Shown here: piece after piece, positions 9,451-19,451 of the stretch
How positions within the stretch are numbered: position 1 is the first letter of the stretch
How the letters are laid out: each line of letters begins with the position of its first letter
NCBI RefSeq assembly: GCF_047324305.1
Contig: NZ_CP178740.1
Span: 372,001 to 436,000 of the forward strand
Length of the DNA: 64,000 nt
Direction of reading: 5' to 3'
Origin: Acerihabitans sp047324305
GTDB taxonomy: Bacteria > Pseudomonadota > Gammaproteobacteria > Enterobacterales > Enterobacteriaceae
The notes under the pieces: generated by a model
What the model saw: only the letters and a program-made list of their open reading frames with translations
Database searches by the model: none
Told to the model about the DNA's origin: nothing
Position numbers and translations under genes: made by a program

Positions 9451-10887
9451 ATGCCCGCCATCAAACAACACTCCCTGGAACTGACCGGCCTGCGCCGTCA
9501 GGTGCTGGGTTTACTGCTGTCCAACCGGGCGCTGGTCGACAGCATCCTGGGAAGGCCGGCGCGCGATACCTCGGTCGCTCCCCAGCTCATTTCCGACCAG
9601 ACCGGCCGGCTGGTGGCGATTCAACGGCACCTGCACGCGGCGGATCTGGCGGATTTGCTGGAAAGCCTGCCCCATGATGAGCGGCTGGCGCTCTGGCGGC
9701 TGGTGGGCAACGATAAGCGCGGCAAAACGCTGGTGGAAGCCTCCGAAAGCGTCTGGGAAAGCCTGATCGCCGGAATGAGCAACCGCGATATCCTCAATGC
9801 CATCAGGCCGCTGGATGTCGACGAGCAGGCCTACCTGGCCCGCTATCTGCCGCGGGATCTGGTCGGCCGCATGCTGACGTCCCTGGAACCGCACCAGCGC
9901 GCCCAGGTACGGGCAATGATGAATTTTGACCGGGATAGCGTTGGCCATCATATGGATTTCGAACTGGCGGCGATACGTCCCGACGTGACGCTCGCCACGG
10001 TGCAACGCTACCTGCGCTTACGCAAAACGCTGCCGGCCAATACCGATAAACTCTTTGTCGTCGATCGCCACAATCTGCTGGTGGGGGAACTGGCCCTGTC
10101 CACGCTGCTGCTTAAGCCGCTGCATAAAAAGGTCCTTGAGGTCATGGATCCCAATCCCACCACCTTCCATCCGGAAGATCGGGCGGAGGACGCGGCCGGC
10201 GCGTTTGAACGTTACGATTTGATTACCGCGCCGGTGGTCGATGTCAAAGGCAAGCTGATGGGCAGGCTGAGCATCGAACATATGGTCGATCTGTTTTTTG
10301 AGGAAAACGACAGCAACCTGCGTAACCTGGGCGGTTTAAGCCCCGCCGAGGATATTTTCGCCCCGGTGCGCAAAACGGTGCGCACCCGCTGGGCGTGGCT
10401 GGCGGTCAACCTGTGCACCGCGTTTATCGCCTCCAGGGTGATCGGACTGTTTGAAGGCACGATATCGCAACTGGTGTCGCTGGCGGCCCTGATGCCCATC
10501 GTCGCCGGCATCGGCGGCAATACCGGTAATCAAACCATCACCATGATTGTCCGCGCGCTGGCGCTGCATCAGCTGGAAAAAGGCAACGCGGTGTTTTTAC
10601 TGCTGCGGGAATTGGGCGTGGCGTTGATCAACGGCCTGGTCTGGGGCGGCATCATGGGCATCGTCACCTGGCTGCTCTATCGCGACGCGGGCCTTGGCGG
10701 CGTCATGATGCTGGCCATGCTGCTTAACCTGGTGCTGGCGTCATTGATGGGAGTGCTGATTCCGCTCACCATGGTACGCTTCGGCCAGGATCCGGCGGTG
10801 GGATCAAGCGTGATGATTACCGCCGTGACCGATACCGGCGGTTTTTTTATTTTTCTCGGGCTGGCGACGCTGTTTTTAATGCATTAA
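9451..10887 (+). CDS. mgtE: magnesium transporter MgtE
   Basis: Mg2+-gated Mg2+ channel of the inner membrane, 478 aa. The cytosolic N domain (about residues 55-160, with HAADLADLLESLPHDERL), a pair of CBS domains (about 165-285) and five C-terminal membrane helices (about 315-478) are in the standard order. The signature GIGGNTGNQT (353-362) and the terminal ITAVTDTGGFFIFLGLA segment are intact. It is monocistronic: about 200 GC-rich bases precede it, with a lone TATACT at 9383 as possible -10. I see no M-box riboswitch there. Confidence 0.93.
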   Translation: MPAIKQHSLELTGLRRQVLGLLLSNRALVDSILGRPARDTSVAPQLISDQTGRLVAIQRHLHAADLADLLESLPHDERLALWRLVGNDKRGKTLVEASESVWESLIAGMSNRDILNAIRPLDVDEQAYLARYLPRDLVGRMLTSLEPHQRAQVRAMMNFDRDSVGHHMDFELAAIRPDVTLATVQRYLRLRKTLPANTDKLFVVDRHNLLVGELALSTLLLKPLHKKVLEVMDPNPTTFHPEDRAEDAAGAFERYDLITAPVVDVKGKLMGRLSIEHMVDLFFEENDSNLRNLGGLSPAEDIFAPVRKTVRTRWAWLAVNLCTAFIASRVIGLFEGTISQLVSLAALMPIVAGIGGNTGNQTITMIVRALALHQLEKGNAVFLLLRELGVALINGLVWGGIMGIVTWLLYRDAGLGGVMMLAMLLNLVLASLMGVLIPLTMVRFGQDPAVGSSVMITAVTDTGGFFIFLGLATLFLMH

Positions 10888-11029
10888 TACGCCCTTTTTC
10901 TGACCTCGGCGCGGCGCAAGGCGCAGACCACCAGACCTATTATGTCCTTTGCTTATGTATAAACGGCCAAAACACACTTTTATGCGGTTTCTGGACTATT
11001 CTAACTATAAGAAAGCCTAGGATTCTATT

Positions 11030-14000
11030 ATGCATGCCAACGACGCAGCTTCCGCTTATAAGGTTAAAAAAACAGGGATATTTATTGCGGCGGTAGCGTT
11101 GCTGGTTTTCATCTTGTCCATGGCTTGCCTGCGCCTCAATCATTACGCCGAACCCTTGTCCCCCTTATGGCTTGTCACCGCCGTTATGCTGTCGGTGCTG
11201 TTTTCCTGTCCGTGGCGCCGCTGGCCGGCGATGATACTGTGCTGCGCACTGGCGGTCATTGCCGCCCATAGGCTGATGGCGGAGGATATGCCGGCCGCAT
11301 TGCCCCTGATCGGCATTTCCTTTGCCGAGGCCGCCTGCGGCGCCTGGCTGCTGAAATGGACGTTAGATCCCCTCGATCCGCTGGACGGCATCGTGCCCTG
11401 GATGAAGTTTTTCCTGATTGCGGTGCTCCTGATCCCCTTTCTCGGCGCGCTGGCCGCGGGTTTCCTGGCCGCGCCCGCCCATATCGGTTTCATGGCGTTC
11501 GCGCCGCAGTGGTTTACCGCCGAGGCCACCGGCGTCCTGGCGCTGACGCCGGTGGGCATGCTCTGCCGGCACCTGACGCTGCCGCTGATGCTAAAACAGC
11601 GATCCTGGCTGGAACTGCTGCTGATGATCCTGCTGACGCTGGTTATCAGCTATTTTGCCCTGCGGTTTTTCCCCTTCCCCTTTACCATTATTATTCTGCC
11701 GCTGCTGATGGGCGCCATACGCTTGCCGCGCTTTGAAGCCTTCGGCCTGTTTTTAGTCGCCACCCTGGCATTATTCATTACGCTGAGTACCGGGTTTATC
11801 AAGGTGGGTTCACCCACCAGCAATCACCTCGCCATTTTATTGCATATACCGCTGTTGATGATCCTGATCCCCGCCAATGCGATGGCCATGGTCATGTACG
11901 CCTTTCGCCTGGAACGCGGCCATATCATGCAAAGCGAGACCCGTTTTCGCAACGCCATGGAGTATTCCGCCATCGGCATGGCCTTGGTCTCGCTGGAAGG
12001 CACCTGGATGCAGGTGAATAAAGCGCTGTGCCGGTTCCTCGGCTATGAGGCCGCCGAACTGAAGAAGCTCAGTTTCCAGGAGATCACCTATCCGGCCGAT
12101 CTCAGCTCCGATCTTATCCAACTCAACGATCTGGTTAACGGCCATATTGATAGCTATACGCTGGAAAAACGCTATATCCGCGGCGATGGGGAAATTGTCT
12201 GGGCGCTGCTGGCGGTATCCGTGGTGCGCGACCAGAAGAGCAAGCCGCTCTATTTTATTTCCCAAATAGAAGATATCAGCGAAATCAAACACAACAATAT
12301 TATCAACCAGCGCCTGATGGAGCGGATTACCCTGGCCAACGAGGCGGGCGGCGTCGGTATCTGGGAGTGGGATGTCGAGGCGAAAATCATGAGCTGGGAT
12401 AAGCGCATGATGGAAATTTACGCCATGCAATCCGGCGAAACCGTCAGCTATGACTATTGGCTGGCGCGCATTATCGATGAAGACCGGCCTTTGGCCCTGC
12501 AAACCCTGAACGAATCCCTGGAGGAAAATAAGCCGTTCCTGCTGGCATTCCGCATTCGCCATCCCGGCGGGGAAATCCGCCATATCCGCGCCTACGCCAA
12601 TATGCTGATGGATGAGAACGACCGGGTGGTGCGCATGCTGGGCGTCAATCTGGATATGACCAGCGAGGTCCGCCTCCGGGAGGCCCTGCACGAGGAAAAG
12701 GAACGGCTGCATATTACCCTTGATTCCATCGGCGACGCGGTGATTTCCGTGGATCAGGCGATGCGCGTCAATTTCATGAACCCGGTGGCGGAAAAGATGA
12801 CCGGCTGGCGCCAGGAGAACGCCCATGGCCGGCATATCGACAGCATTATGCATATCAGCCTCGGCGTCGATGGCCCGCGGGTGGGCATGTCGATGGACGA
12901 TGTCAATGCCGGGCCCCAGGAGGCGTTGACCCTGCGCCAGGATCTGGTGCTCAACAACCGCAAAGGCACGCTGTTCGATATTCATTACAGCGCCACGCCG
13001 CTTAAGAACCTGAAGGGGGAAATCCTGGGCGCGGTGCTGGTTATCAAGGATGTCAGCGAGTCGCGCCAGTTGCTGTTGCAGCTCAGTTACAATGCGTCCC
13101 ATGATGTCTTGACCGGCCTGCCGAACCGGGCCAGTTTCAAACAGCATCTTGACGCCGCGCTCCTGACGGCAACGCGCGAAAAACGCCGTCACGCCCTGGT
13201 CTGTATCGATCTGGACCGGTTCAAGCAGATTAACGACACGGCCGGACACGCGGCGGGCGACGCCTTGCTGCTGGAGCTCGGCCTGCTGATGCAGGACAAT
13301 ATCCGGCAGTATGATTGCCTGGCGCGGCTCGGCGGCGACGAGTTTGGCCTGCTCCTCACCGATTGTCCCTTACCCGAGGCACAGGGTCTGGCCCAGCGCG
13401 TCATCGATGCGGTTAACGCCTACCGCTTTTATTGGCAGGAGCATTTATTCCGTATCGGCGGCAGCGCCGGCGTCACGCTGATATCGGCGGATAATTGCGA
13501 TGCCAAGGAAGTCATGGCCCAGGCCGACAGCGCCTGCTATGCGGCAAAACATAGCGGCCGCGGCCAGGTATTGTTATACGAGGCGCGGCAGGATCCCGCC
13601 GGCCCCGCGTCGGTAACACAGGATATCCTGAGCCGCGAGCGGCTGCTTGATATGATGGATAACGAGGGTCTCCACGTGCAGATCGAGGCGGTCGCGCCGC
13701 CCGATGCCAGGCTTGAAGTGGGTTTCTACCTGATAAGTTTCGTCATCCAGGGCCGGGACGCATTACTGGTCAGCCAGGAAGATTTTATGCGCGCGGCGCG
13801 GGCGCGTCATTTGTCGCTGGCGGTGGATCGCTGGCTGCTAGGTCAGATCTTCACCGTCCATGGCGCCGCCATCGCCGCCCAGGGGATTTGCCTGGTACTC
13901 CCCCTTTCCATGGCAGGGCTGGCCGACGCAGACGTGATGGATGAGCTGCTGTCTCTCGGCGAGCGCCATCCTTTACTGAACGCGCGCCGGCTGATTATCA

Positions 14001-14392
14001 GTCTCGACGGCGAGGATTTCATGGCCGCTTATCCCGCCGCCGGGCTGGCCGCGGACCGGTTGCGCCAGTACGGCTACCACATCATGCTTAATCAGTTCGG
14101 CGCCGATTTAGGCGCGTTTAACAAGCTGAAAGCGGGGCATATCGATTATATCAGGCTGCCTGACCCGTTTATCGCCAATGTTCATTGCAGCCAGATGGAC
14201 GATATTATGGTCAGGGTGATCCACGGCCATATCCATCGCCTGCGGGCGCGCTCCCTGGCCGGTCCCGCCGACCTGCCCGCCACGCTCGCCGCCCTTGCCG
14301 CCATCGGCGTCGATTTCGCCGCCGGCGAAACCGTAGGCCAGAGCCTGCCGCTGTCCACCCTATTGAATAAAGGCTATTTCACTGTTCAATAA
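11030..14392 (+). CDS. dgcE: diguanylate cyclase with MASE1, PAS repeats, GGDEF and degenerate EAL
   Basis: Inner-membrane cyclic-di-GMP synthase (E. coli YegE/DgcE), 1120 aa. Eight to ten hydrophobic helices of MASE1 occupy residues 1-290. Three PAS-type segments follow (about 300-420, 430-550, 565-690), then the GGDEF domain with an exact GGDEF at 768-772. RQYD at 759-762 is at the correct distance to be the inhibitory I-site. The C-terminal 260 residues resemble an EAL domain but lack the EAL catalytic signature, as in E. coli, so the protein is expected to make rather than degrade c-di-GMP. In E. coli alkA separates this gene from yegD; here nothing does. Confidence 0.95.
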   Translation: MHANDAASAYKVKKTGIFIAAVALLVFILSMACLRLNHYAEPLSPLWLVTAVMLSVLFSCPWRRWPAMILCCALAVIAAHRLMAEDMPAALPLIGISFAEAACGAWLLKWTLDPLDPLDGIVPWMKFFLIAVLLIPFLGALAAGFLAAPAHIGFMAFAPQWFTAEATGVLALTPVGMLCRHLTLPLMLKQRSWLELLLMILLTLVISYFALRFFPFPFTIIILPLLMGAIRLPRFEAFGLFLVATLALFITLSTGFIKVGSPTSNHLAILLHIPLLMILIPANAMAMVMYAFRLERGHIMQSETRFRNAMEYSAIGMALVSLEGTWMQVNKALCRFLGYEAAELKKLSFQEITYPADLSSDLIQLNDLVNGHIDSYTLEKRYIRGDGEIVWALLAVSVVRDQKSKPLYFISQIEDISEIKHNNIINQRLMERITLANEAGGVGIWEWDVEAKIMSWDKRMMEIYAMQSGETVSYDYWLARIIDEDRPLALQTLNESLEENKPFLLAFRIRHPGGEIRHIRAYANMLMDENDRVVRMLGVNLDMTSEVRLREALHEEKERLHITLDSIGDAVISVDQAMRVNFMNPVAEKMTGWRQENAHGRHIDSIMHISLGVDGPRVGMSMDDVNAGPQEALTLRQDLVLNNRKGTLFDIHYSATPLKNLKGEILGAVLVIKDVSESRQLLLQLSYNASHDVLTGLPNRASFKQHLDAALLTATREKRRHALVCIDLDRFKQINDTAGHAAGDALLLELGLLMQDNIRQYDCLARLGGDEFGLLLTDCPLPEAQGLAQRVIDAVNAYRFYWQEHLFRIGGSAGVTLISADNCDAKEVMAQADSACYAAKHSGRGQVLLYEARQDPAGPASVTQDILSRERLLDMMDNEGLHVQIEAVAPPDARLEVGFYLISFVIQGRDALLVSQEDFMRAARARHLSLAVDRWLLGQIFTVHGAAIAAQGICLVLPLSMAGLADADVMDELLSLGERHPLLNARRLIISLDGEDFMAAYPAAGLAADRLRQYGYHIMLNQFGADLGAFNKLKAGHIDYIRLPDPFIANVHCSQMDDIMVRVIHGHIHRLRARSLAGPADLPATLAALAAIGVDFAAGETVGQSLPLSTLLNKGYFTVQ

Positions 14393-14464
14393 TCGTCGCG
14401 CGCCGTTGCCTGCTCCCCGACATTGCTGTAAAGTTCCCCGCCTCATCGGCATGGGGAGGCAGCG

Positions 14465-15823
14465 ATGTTTATTGGTTTTGACTACGGTACCGCGAACTGC
14501 TCGGTCGCGGTGATGGACGGCGACCGGCCGCGCTTATTGCCGCTGGACGGCGCATCGCCCTATATGGCCTCTATGCTTTGCGCGCCGACGCGCGAGGCTG
14601 TCAGCGAATACCTGCATCAGTTCTGGCAGGTGCCCACCGGCAGTGATGAAAATCAACGGCTGCTGCGCCGGGCGATTAACGCCAACAGGGAAGAAGATAT
14701 CGTCCTGACGGAGCAAAGCCTGCAGTTCGGCGGGCAGGCGCTGGCAAATTATATTGCCGATCCCGAAGAGGTTTATTTCGTTAAATCGCCTAAATCCTTC
14801 CTGGGCGCCAACGGTCTCAAGCCGCAGCAGATTGCGCTGTTCGAGGATCTGGTCTGCGCCATGATGCGTTATATCAAACGCCAGGCCGAGGCGGCCTTGT
14901 CCACGCCCATTACCCAGGCCATGATTGGCCGGCCGGTCAATTTCCAGGGCACCGGCGGCGAGGAAGCCAACCGTCAGGCCCAGGCTATTTTGCAGCGGGC
15001 CGCCTCACGCGCCGGGTTTACCGATATCGACTTCCAGTTCGAGCCGGTGGCCGCGGGGCTGGATTTCGAAGCCACCCTCGATCGGGAAAAAATTGTCCTG
15101 GTGGTGGATATCGGCGGCGGCACCACCGACTGCTCGCTGCTGCTGATGGGGCCGGAATGGCTGAAGCAGCGGGATCGCCGGCAAAGCCTGCTGGGGCACA
15201 GCGGCTGCCGCGTCGGCGGCAACGATCTGGATATCATGCTCGCGTTTAAATCGCTGATGCCGGAGCTGGGCCTGGGCGGCATGACGGAAAAAGGCCTGGC
15301 GCTGCCCGCCCTGCCGTTCTGGCAGGCGGTGGCGATTAACGATATCCCGGCGCAGGGTGATTTTTACAGCAGCAATAACGGCCGGTTCCTGCGTGAACTG
15401 ATCCGCGACGCCGCCGATCCCGAACGCGTCGGCGCCTTACTGCAGGTCTACCGGCAGCGGTTAAGCTATCGCCTGGTGAAGAGCGCGGAAGAGAGCAAAA
15501 TCGCCCTGTCCAGCGAACCGGCGACCCGGGCGGGCCTGGAGTTTATCCGCCCCGGCATGCAGGTGCCCATCTGCCAGGCGGAACTGGAGGAGGCCATCAG
15601 GGCGCCGCTGGGCCGGATCCGGCAACAGGTGGACGACGTGCTGGCGCAGGGCGCCGCGCCGCGGCCGGATGTGGTCTATCTCACCGGCGGCAGCGCCCGC
15701 TCGCCGCTGTTGCGCCAGGCGCTTGAGCGCAGCCTGCCGGACATTCCGATCGCCGGCGGCGATGATTTCGGTTCGGTCACCGCCGGACTGGCGCGCTGGG
15801 CGCAGCGCCAGTTCATCGCCTGA
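14465..15823 (+). CDS. yegD: Hsp70-family chaperone-like protein YegD
   Basis: 452 aa, actin-like ATPase fold related to DnaK but lacking a DnaK-type substrate-binding domain. Phosphate loops FIGFDYGTANCSVAVMDG (N-terminus) and LVVDIGGGTTDCSLLLMG, and the adenosine segment VVYLTGGSARSPLLRQAL, are conserved. It is collinear with E. coli YegD from MFIGFDYGTAN to GGDDFGSVTAGLARWA. GGGGAGG lies close before the ATG, and nearby CCCC/CCTC could fold against it. The molecular role of YegD is not well established. Confidence 0.94.
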   Translation: MFIGFDYGTANCSVAVMDGDRPRLLPLDGASPYMASMLCAPTREAVSEYLHQFWQVPTGSDENQRLLRRAINANREEDIVLTEQSLQFGGQALANYIADPEEVYFVKSPKSFLGANGLKPQQIALFEDLVCAMMRYIKRQAEAALSTPITQAMIGRPVNFQGTGGEEANRQAQAILQRAASRAGFTDIDFQFEPVAAGLDFEATLDREKIVLVVDIGGGTTDCSLLLMGPEWLKQRDRRQSLLGHSGCRVGGNDLDIMLAFKSLMPELGLGGMTEKGLALPALPFWQAVAINDIPAQGDFYSSNNGRFLRELIRDAADPERVGALLQVYRQRLSYRLVKSAEESKIALSSEPATRAGLEFIRPGMQVPICQAELEEAIRAPLGRIRQQVDDVLAQGAAPRPDVVYLTGGSARSPLLRQALERSLPDIPIAGGDDFGSVTAGLARWAQRQFIA

Positions 15824-15857
15824 AGCCGGGCGGCGGCCGTAGCGCTTGGCCGGCGGC

Positions 15858-16493
15858 TTAGCGCGGCAACCCGCCGTCGGTTTCCAGCAGGCCCTGGCGG
15901 ATGATAAAGGCGATCAGCGTATCCAGGCCGTCGCCGGTTTTCAGGTTGGTGAACGCCCAGGGGCGCGCTGGCCGCATCCGGTTGGTATCGCGCTCCATCA
16001 CCTCCAGCGATGCGCCGACGTAGGGCGCCAGATCGATTTTATTGATCACCAGGAAATCGGATTTGGTAATGCCCGGCCCGCCTTTGCGCGGGATCTTCTC
16101 CCCTTCCGCCACGTCAATCACGTAAACGGTCAGATCGGCCAGCTCCGGACTGAAGGTCGCGCTCAGGTTATCGCCGCCGCTTTCGATGAAAATAATGTCC
16201 AGATTGCCGAATTTGCGCGCCAGATCCTCCACCGCCGCCAGGTTCATGGACGCGTCCTCGCGAATGGCGGTATGCGGGCAGCCGCCGGTTTCCACACCGA
16301 CGATGCGATCGGCCGCCAGCGCGCCCGCCTCGGTGAGGATGCGCTGATCCTCCCTGGTATAAATATCGTTGGTCACCACCGCCAGCTGGTAGCGATCGCG
16401 CAGCGATTTACACAGCACCTCCAGCAGCGCGGTCTTGCCGGAACCCACCGGACCGCCGACGCCGACGCGTAAGGGTTGTTTATATTCTTGCAT
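15858..16493 (-). CDS. ureG: urease accessory GTPase
   Basis: GTPase of the UreDFG complex that delivers nickel to urease. 211 aa. The P-loop GPVGSGKT is at residues 14-21, with the family segments VTNDIYTREDQ, ETGGCPHTAIREDASMN (the Cys-Pro-His nickel site) and ESGGDNLSATFSPELAD. The ATG at 16493 (MQEYKQPLRVGV) has GGGAG just upstream and gives the family length; an upstream in-frame start adds unrelated residues. Last gene of ureDABCEFG. Confidence 0.96.
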   Translation of the reverse strand: MQEYKQPLRVGVGGPVGSGKTALLEVLCKSLRDRYQLAVVTNDIYTREDQRILTEAGALAADRIVGVETGGCPHTAIREDASMNLAAVEDLARKFGNLDIIFIESGGDNLSATFSPELADLTVYVIDVAEGEKIPRKGGPGITKSDFLVINKIDLAPYVGASLEVMERDTNRMRPARPWAFTNLKTGDGLDTLIAFIIRQGLLETDGGLPR

Positions 16494-16598
16494 CTTGACT
16501 CCCGAATAACATCGCAAAATAGCGCATCGTCCCATGGCCCGTCCCGTGCCCAGGCCAGGGGGCGAAGCGTCCGCCGCTTGCGCCCGATAATGACATCA

Positions 16599-17276
16599 TC
16601 AGGAACGAAACAGGCGTGAATACTGGGTTTCATGGCGGGACGACGCAATGGCCTGCAGCGGAAAACTGCCGCCCAGCGCATCGTCATCCAGCCGCCCGGC
16701 GCGGGCGAATGCCGCCGGCAGCAGCGCGGACAGCTCACGCAACAGGCTTTGCGCCTTCTGCTGGCCGAACGGCACCAGCTTCAGCCCCGCCATGACGCCG
16801 CTTTCCAGCACGCTGTAGCCGTAGCCCATGGCCAGCGCCTCCAGAGGAATCGCCCATTGCCAGCCCAGCCAGGCCATACCCGCCAATTGGCTCTGGCGCA
16901 GCGCCGGCAGCCATGCGCCGTCCAGCGGCAGGTCCGGCCATTCCAGGATCAGCCGGCTTAACGCCTGGCCCCGCTGCTGTTCTTCGCGCCTGAGCTCGCA
17001 GGTCTCGCGCGCGGCCAGCAGAAAATCGCTCCAGCGGGCAAACTGCCCGCTGTCATCCGCCGCGCAGGCCCGGTACAGGCGGATCAATACCGGCCAGTCC
17101 AGGCCGCCTAAGGTGTCGGCGATAATCTGCCGCTGCCAGTCGGCAAAGGCGTCGCCTGACATAACCCAGCCCGCCTCCACCGCCCATTCCAGCCCCTGCG
17201 AATAGGTAAAGCCGCCCACCGGCAGGCTGGGGCTGATAAGCTGCATCAGGCGCAGCAGCGCGGTTTGCTCCAGCAT
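16599..17276 (-). CDS. ureF: urease accessory protein UreF
   Basis: GTPase-activating-type partner of UreG in nickel insertion. 225 aa. Conserved features include the N-terminal LMQLISPSLPVGGFTYSQGLEWAVEAGWV, the QSQLAGMAWLGWQW segment, LKLVPFGQQ and the C-terminal SRHETQYSRLFRS. The ATG at 17276 lies one base past the ureE stop (TGATATG), suggesting coupled translation; another ATG at 17300 inside ureE would add eight residues and cannot be excluded. Neither has a strong ribosome binding site. Confidence 0.94.
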   Translation of the reverse strand: MLEQTALLRLMQLISPSLPVGGFTYSQGLEWAVEAGWVMSGDAFADWQRQIIADTLGGLDWPVLIRLYRACAADDSGQFARWSDFLLAARETCELRREEQQRGQALSRLILEWPDLPLDGAWLPALRQSQLAGMAWLGWQWAIPLEALAMGYGYSVLESGVMAGLKLVPFGQQKAQSLLRELSALLPAAFARAGRLDDDALGGSFPLQAIASSRHETQYSRLFRS

Positions 17277-17277
17277 A

Positions 17278-17730
17278 TCAGTGCGGATGATGATGGCCAT
17301 GGGGCGCGCTCTGGTACGCCCCGGCCTCGGGTTCGAACGCCGCCTGCTCGGTCCTGACCGCCGCGCCCAATCCCATCACCATGGCGTCCAGCACATGATC
17401 GTGCTGATAGCGCACCCAATCGCGCTCGATCTGCAACGGCACATGGCGGTTGCCCAGGTGATAGCAGACCCGCGCCAGCAGCAGCGTATCGCGCGCATAC
17501 ACCGTGGAGACGGTTTCAGGCGCGGCAATCACCCGCACGACTTCGCCGCCGTCTTCGGTGGCAAGCACGTCCCCGCCGCGGATCACCTGCCCGCGCGGCA
17601 ACAGCAGGCCGGCCTCGCGGCCGTCGTCCAGCCGCACCTGGGCCCGGCTCTTGATGCGTGTATCCAGATCCAGCGTCACGGTGGCGGTAGCCGCCAAAGC
17701 CTTATCAAGGTGTTTCGTTAAAACAATCAT
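17278..17730 (-). CDS. ureE: urease accessory nickel metallochaperone
   Basis: Nickel carrier for urease maturation, 150 aa. N-terminal domain 1-75 and C-terminal metal-binding domain with YHLGNRHVPLQI and the RYQHDHVLDAMVMGLG segment, which includes the interface histidine. The end is histidine-rich (HGHHHPH), a Ni-binding tail, shorter than Klebsiella's. The start used (MIVLTKHL) follows the ureC stop by 17 bases. The longer frame upstream of it overlaps ureC and is not family-like. Confidence 0.94.
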   Translation of the reverse strand: MIVLTKHLDKALAATATVTLDLDTRIKSRAQVRLDDGREAGLLLPRGQVIRGGDVLATEDGGEVVRVIAAPETVSTVYARDTLLLARVCYHLGNRHVPLQIERDWVRYQHDHVLDAMVMGLGAAVRTEQAAFEPEAGAYQSAPHGHHHPH

Positions 17731-17747
17731 CCTGATTCCCGACTCGG

Positions 17748-19451
17748 TTAAAAAAGAAAATAGCGCTGCGCCATCGGTAAGATATCGGCGGGCTCGCAGG
17801 TCAGGAGTTCGCCGTCGGCCCGGACCTGATAGGTCTGCGCGTCCACCTCGATGGTGGGCTGCCAATGATTATGGATCATATCGGCCTTCCTGACGTGGCG
17901 GCAGTGCCTGACCTCGCCCAGCAGGCTTTGCAGGCCCAGCCGGCCGGCCAGGCCGTTGCCGTACGCCGCCTGGGACAAAAACGTCATGCGCGTGGCGTGG
18001 CGCGCGCCGCCGAGCGCGCCGAACATCGGGCGGTAGTGGACCGGCTGCGGCGTGGGAATCGACGCGTTGGCATCGCCCATCGGCGCCATGGCGATCATGC
18101 CGCCCTTAATGATAAGCGCCGGCTTGACGCCGAAAAACGCCGGCGACCACAGTACCAGATCCGCCAGCTTGCCGCGCTCGATGGAGCCGACCTCATGGGA
18201 TATGCCGTGGGTGATGGCCGGGTTGATGGTGTATTTGGCGATATAGCGCTTTACCCGGAAATTGTCGTTGCGCTCACCGTCCGGCGCCAGCGGGCCGCGC
18301 TGCACCTTCATTTTATGCGCCGCCTGCCAGGTGCGCAGGATCACCTCGCCCACCCGGCCCATCGCCTGCGAGTCGGACGACAGCATGGAAAACGCGCCCA
18401 AATCGTGCAGGATATCCTCGGCGGCGATGGTTTCACGCCGGATGCGCGATTCGGCGAACGCCACGTCCTCGGCGATGCCGGCGTCAAGATGGTGGCAAAC
18501 CATCAGCATATCCAGATGCTCGTCGATGGTGTTCACCGTATAAGGCATGGTGGGGTTGGTGGATGAGGGCAGGATGTTCGCGTGGCCGCACACCTTGATG
18601 ATATCCGGCGCATGGCCGCCCCCCGCGCCCTCGGTATGATAGGTATGGATGGTGCGATCGCCGATGGCGGCCAGCGTATCCTCGACAAATCCCGCTTCGT
18701 TCAGGGTGTCGGTATGGATAGCCACCTGCACATCATAATTATCCGCCACGCCCAGGCAGCAATCGATGGCCGCCGGCGTGGTTCCCCAGTCCTCATGCAG
18801 CTTCAGGCCGATGGCCCCGGCTTCCACCTGTTCGGCCAGCGCTGCCGGCTGCGACGCGTTGCCCTTACCGGTAAAACCGATATTGACCGGCAGGGTTTCC
18901 GCCGCCTGCAGCATGCGCGCCAGATACCAGGGACCGGGGGTGCAGGTGGTGGCGTTGGTGCCCGCCGCGGGCCCGGTGCCGCCGCCGATCATGGTCGTTA
19001 CGCCGGCGCAGATGGCTTCTTCCACCTGCTGCGGGCAGATAAAATGAATATGCGCGTCGATACCGCCGGCGGTGACGATTTTGCCCTCTGCCGCCACCAC
19101 TTCAGTGCCGGGACCGATGGGGATGGTCACCCCGGGCTGGATGTCCGGGTTGCCTGCCTTGCCGATGCCGACGATCCGTCCGTCCTTGACGCCGATATCC
19201 GCTTTAACGATACCCCAGTGATCGATAATCAGGGCGTTGGTCAGCACCAGATCGACACAAAACGCCGACGTCATCTGCCCCTGCCCCATGCCGTCGCGGA
19301 TCACTTTGCCGCCGCCGAACTTTACCTCTTCGCCATACAGGGTAAAGTCCTTTTCCACTTCGATCCACAGCTCGGTATCCGCCAGCCGCAGCCGGTCGCC
19401 CACCGTGGGGCCGAACATTTCCGCATAGGCGCGGCGGGAAATTCTGCTCAT
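17748..19451 (-). CDS. ureC: urease alpha subunit, catalytic
   Basis: Hydrolyses urea to ammonia and carbamate at a di-nickel centre. 567 aa, exactly the Klebsiella length. All active-site residues are in register: nickel ligands His134 and His136 (AHIHF), carbamylated Lys217 (GLKLHEDWG), His246 (AIHTDTLNE), His272 (YHTEGAGGGH) and Asp360 (SSDSQAMG), with catalytic His320 in MVCHHL. The start overlaps the ureB stop as ATGA. The enzyme should be active if UreDEFG are expressed. Confidence 0.98.
   Translation of the reverse strand: MSRISRRAYAEMFGPTVGDRLRLADTELWIEVEKDFTLYGEEVKFGGGKVIRDGMGQGQMTSAFCVDLVLTNALIIDHWGIVKADIGVKDGRIVGIGKAGNPDIQPGVTIPIGPGTEVVAAEGKIVTAGGIDAHIHFICPQQVEEAICAGVTTMIGGGTGPAAGTNATTCTPGPWYLARMLQAAETLPVNIGFTGKGNASQPAALAEQVEAGAIGLKLHEDWGTTPAAIDCCLGVADNYDVQVAIHTDTLNEAGFVEDTLAAIGDRTIHTYHTEGAGGGHAPDIIKVCGHANILPSSTNPTMPYTVNTIDEHLDMLMVCHHLDAGIAEDVAFAESRIRRETIAAEDILHDLGAFSMLSSDSQAMGRVGEVILRTWQAAHKMKVQRGPLAPDGERNDNFRVKRYIAKYTINPAITHGISHEVGSIERGKLADLVLWSPAFFGVKPALIIKGGMIAMAPMGDANASIPTPQPVHYRPMFGALGGARHATRMTFLSQAAYGNGLAGRLGLQSLLGEVRHCRHVRKADMIHNHWQPTIEVDAQTYQVRADGELLTCEPADILPMAQRYFLF

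Noticed and set aside
11837..13249. 470-codon frame opposite dgcE
   Set aside because: Antisense shadow of a strongly conserved gene; His/Gln/Asp-biased composition and no recognisable domain.
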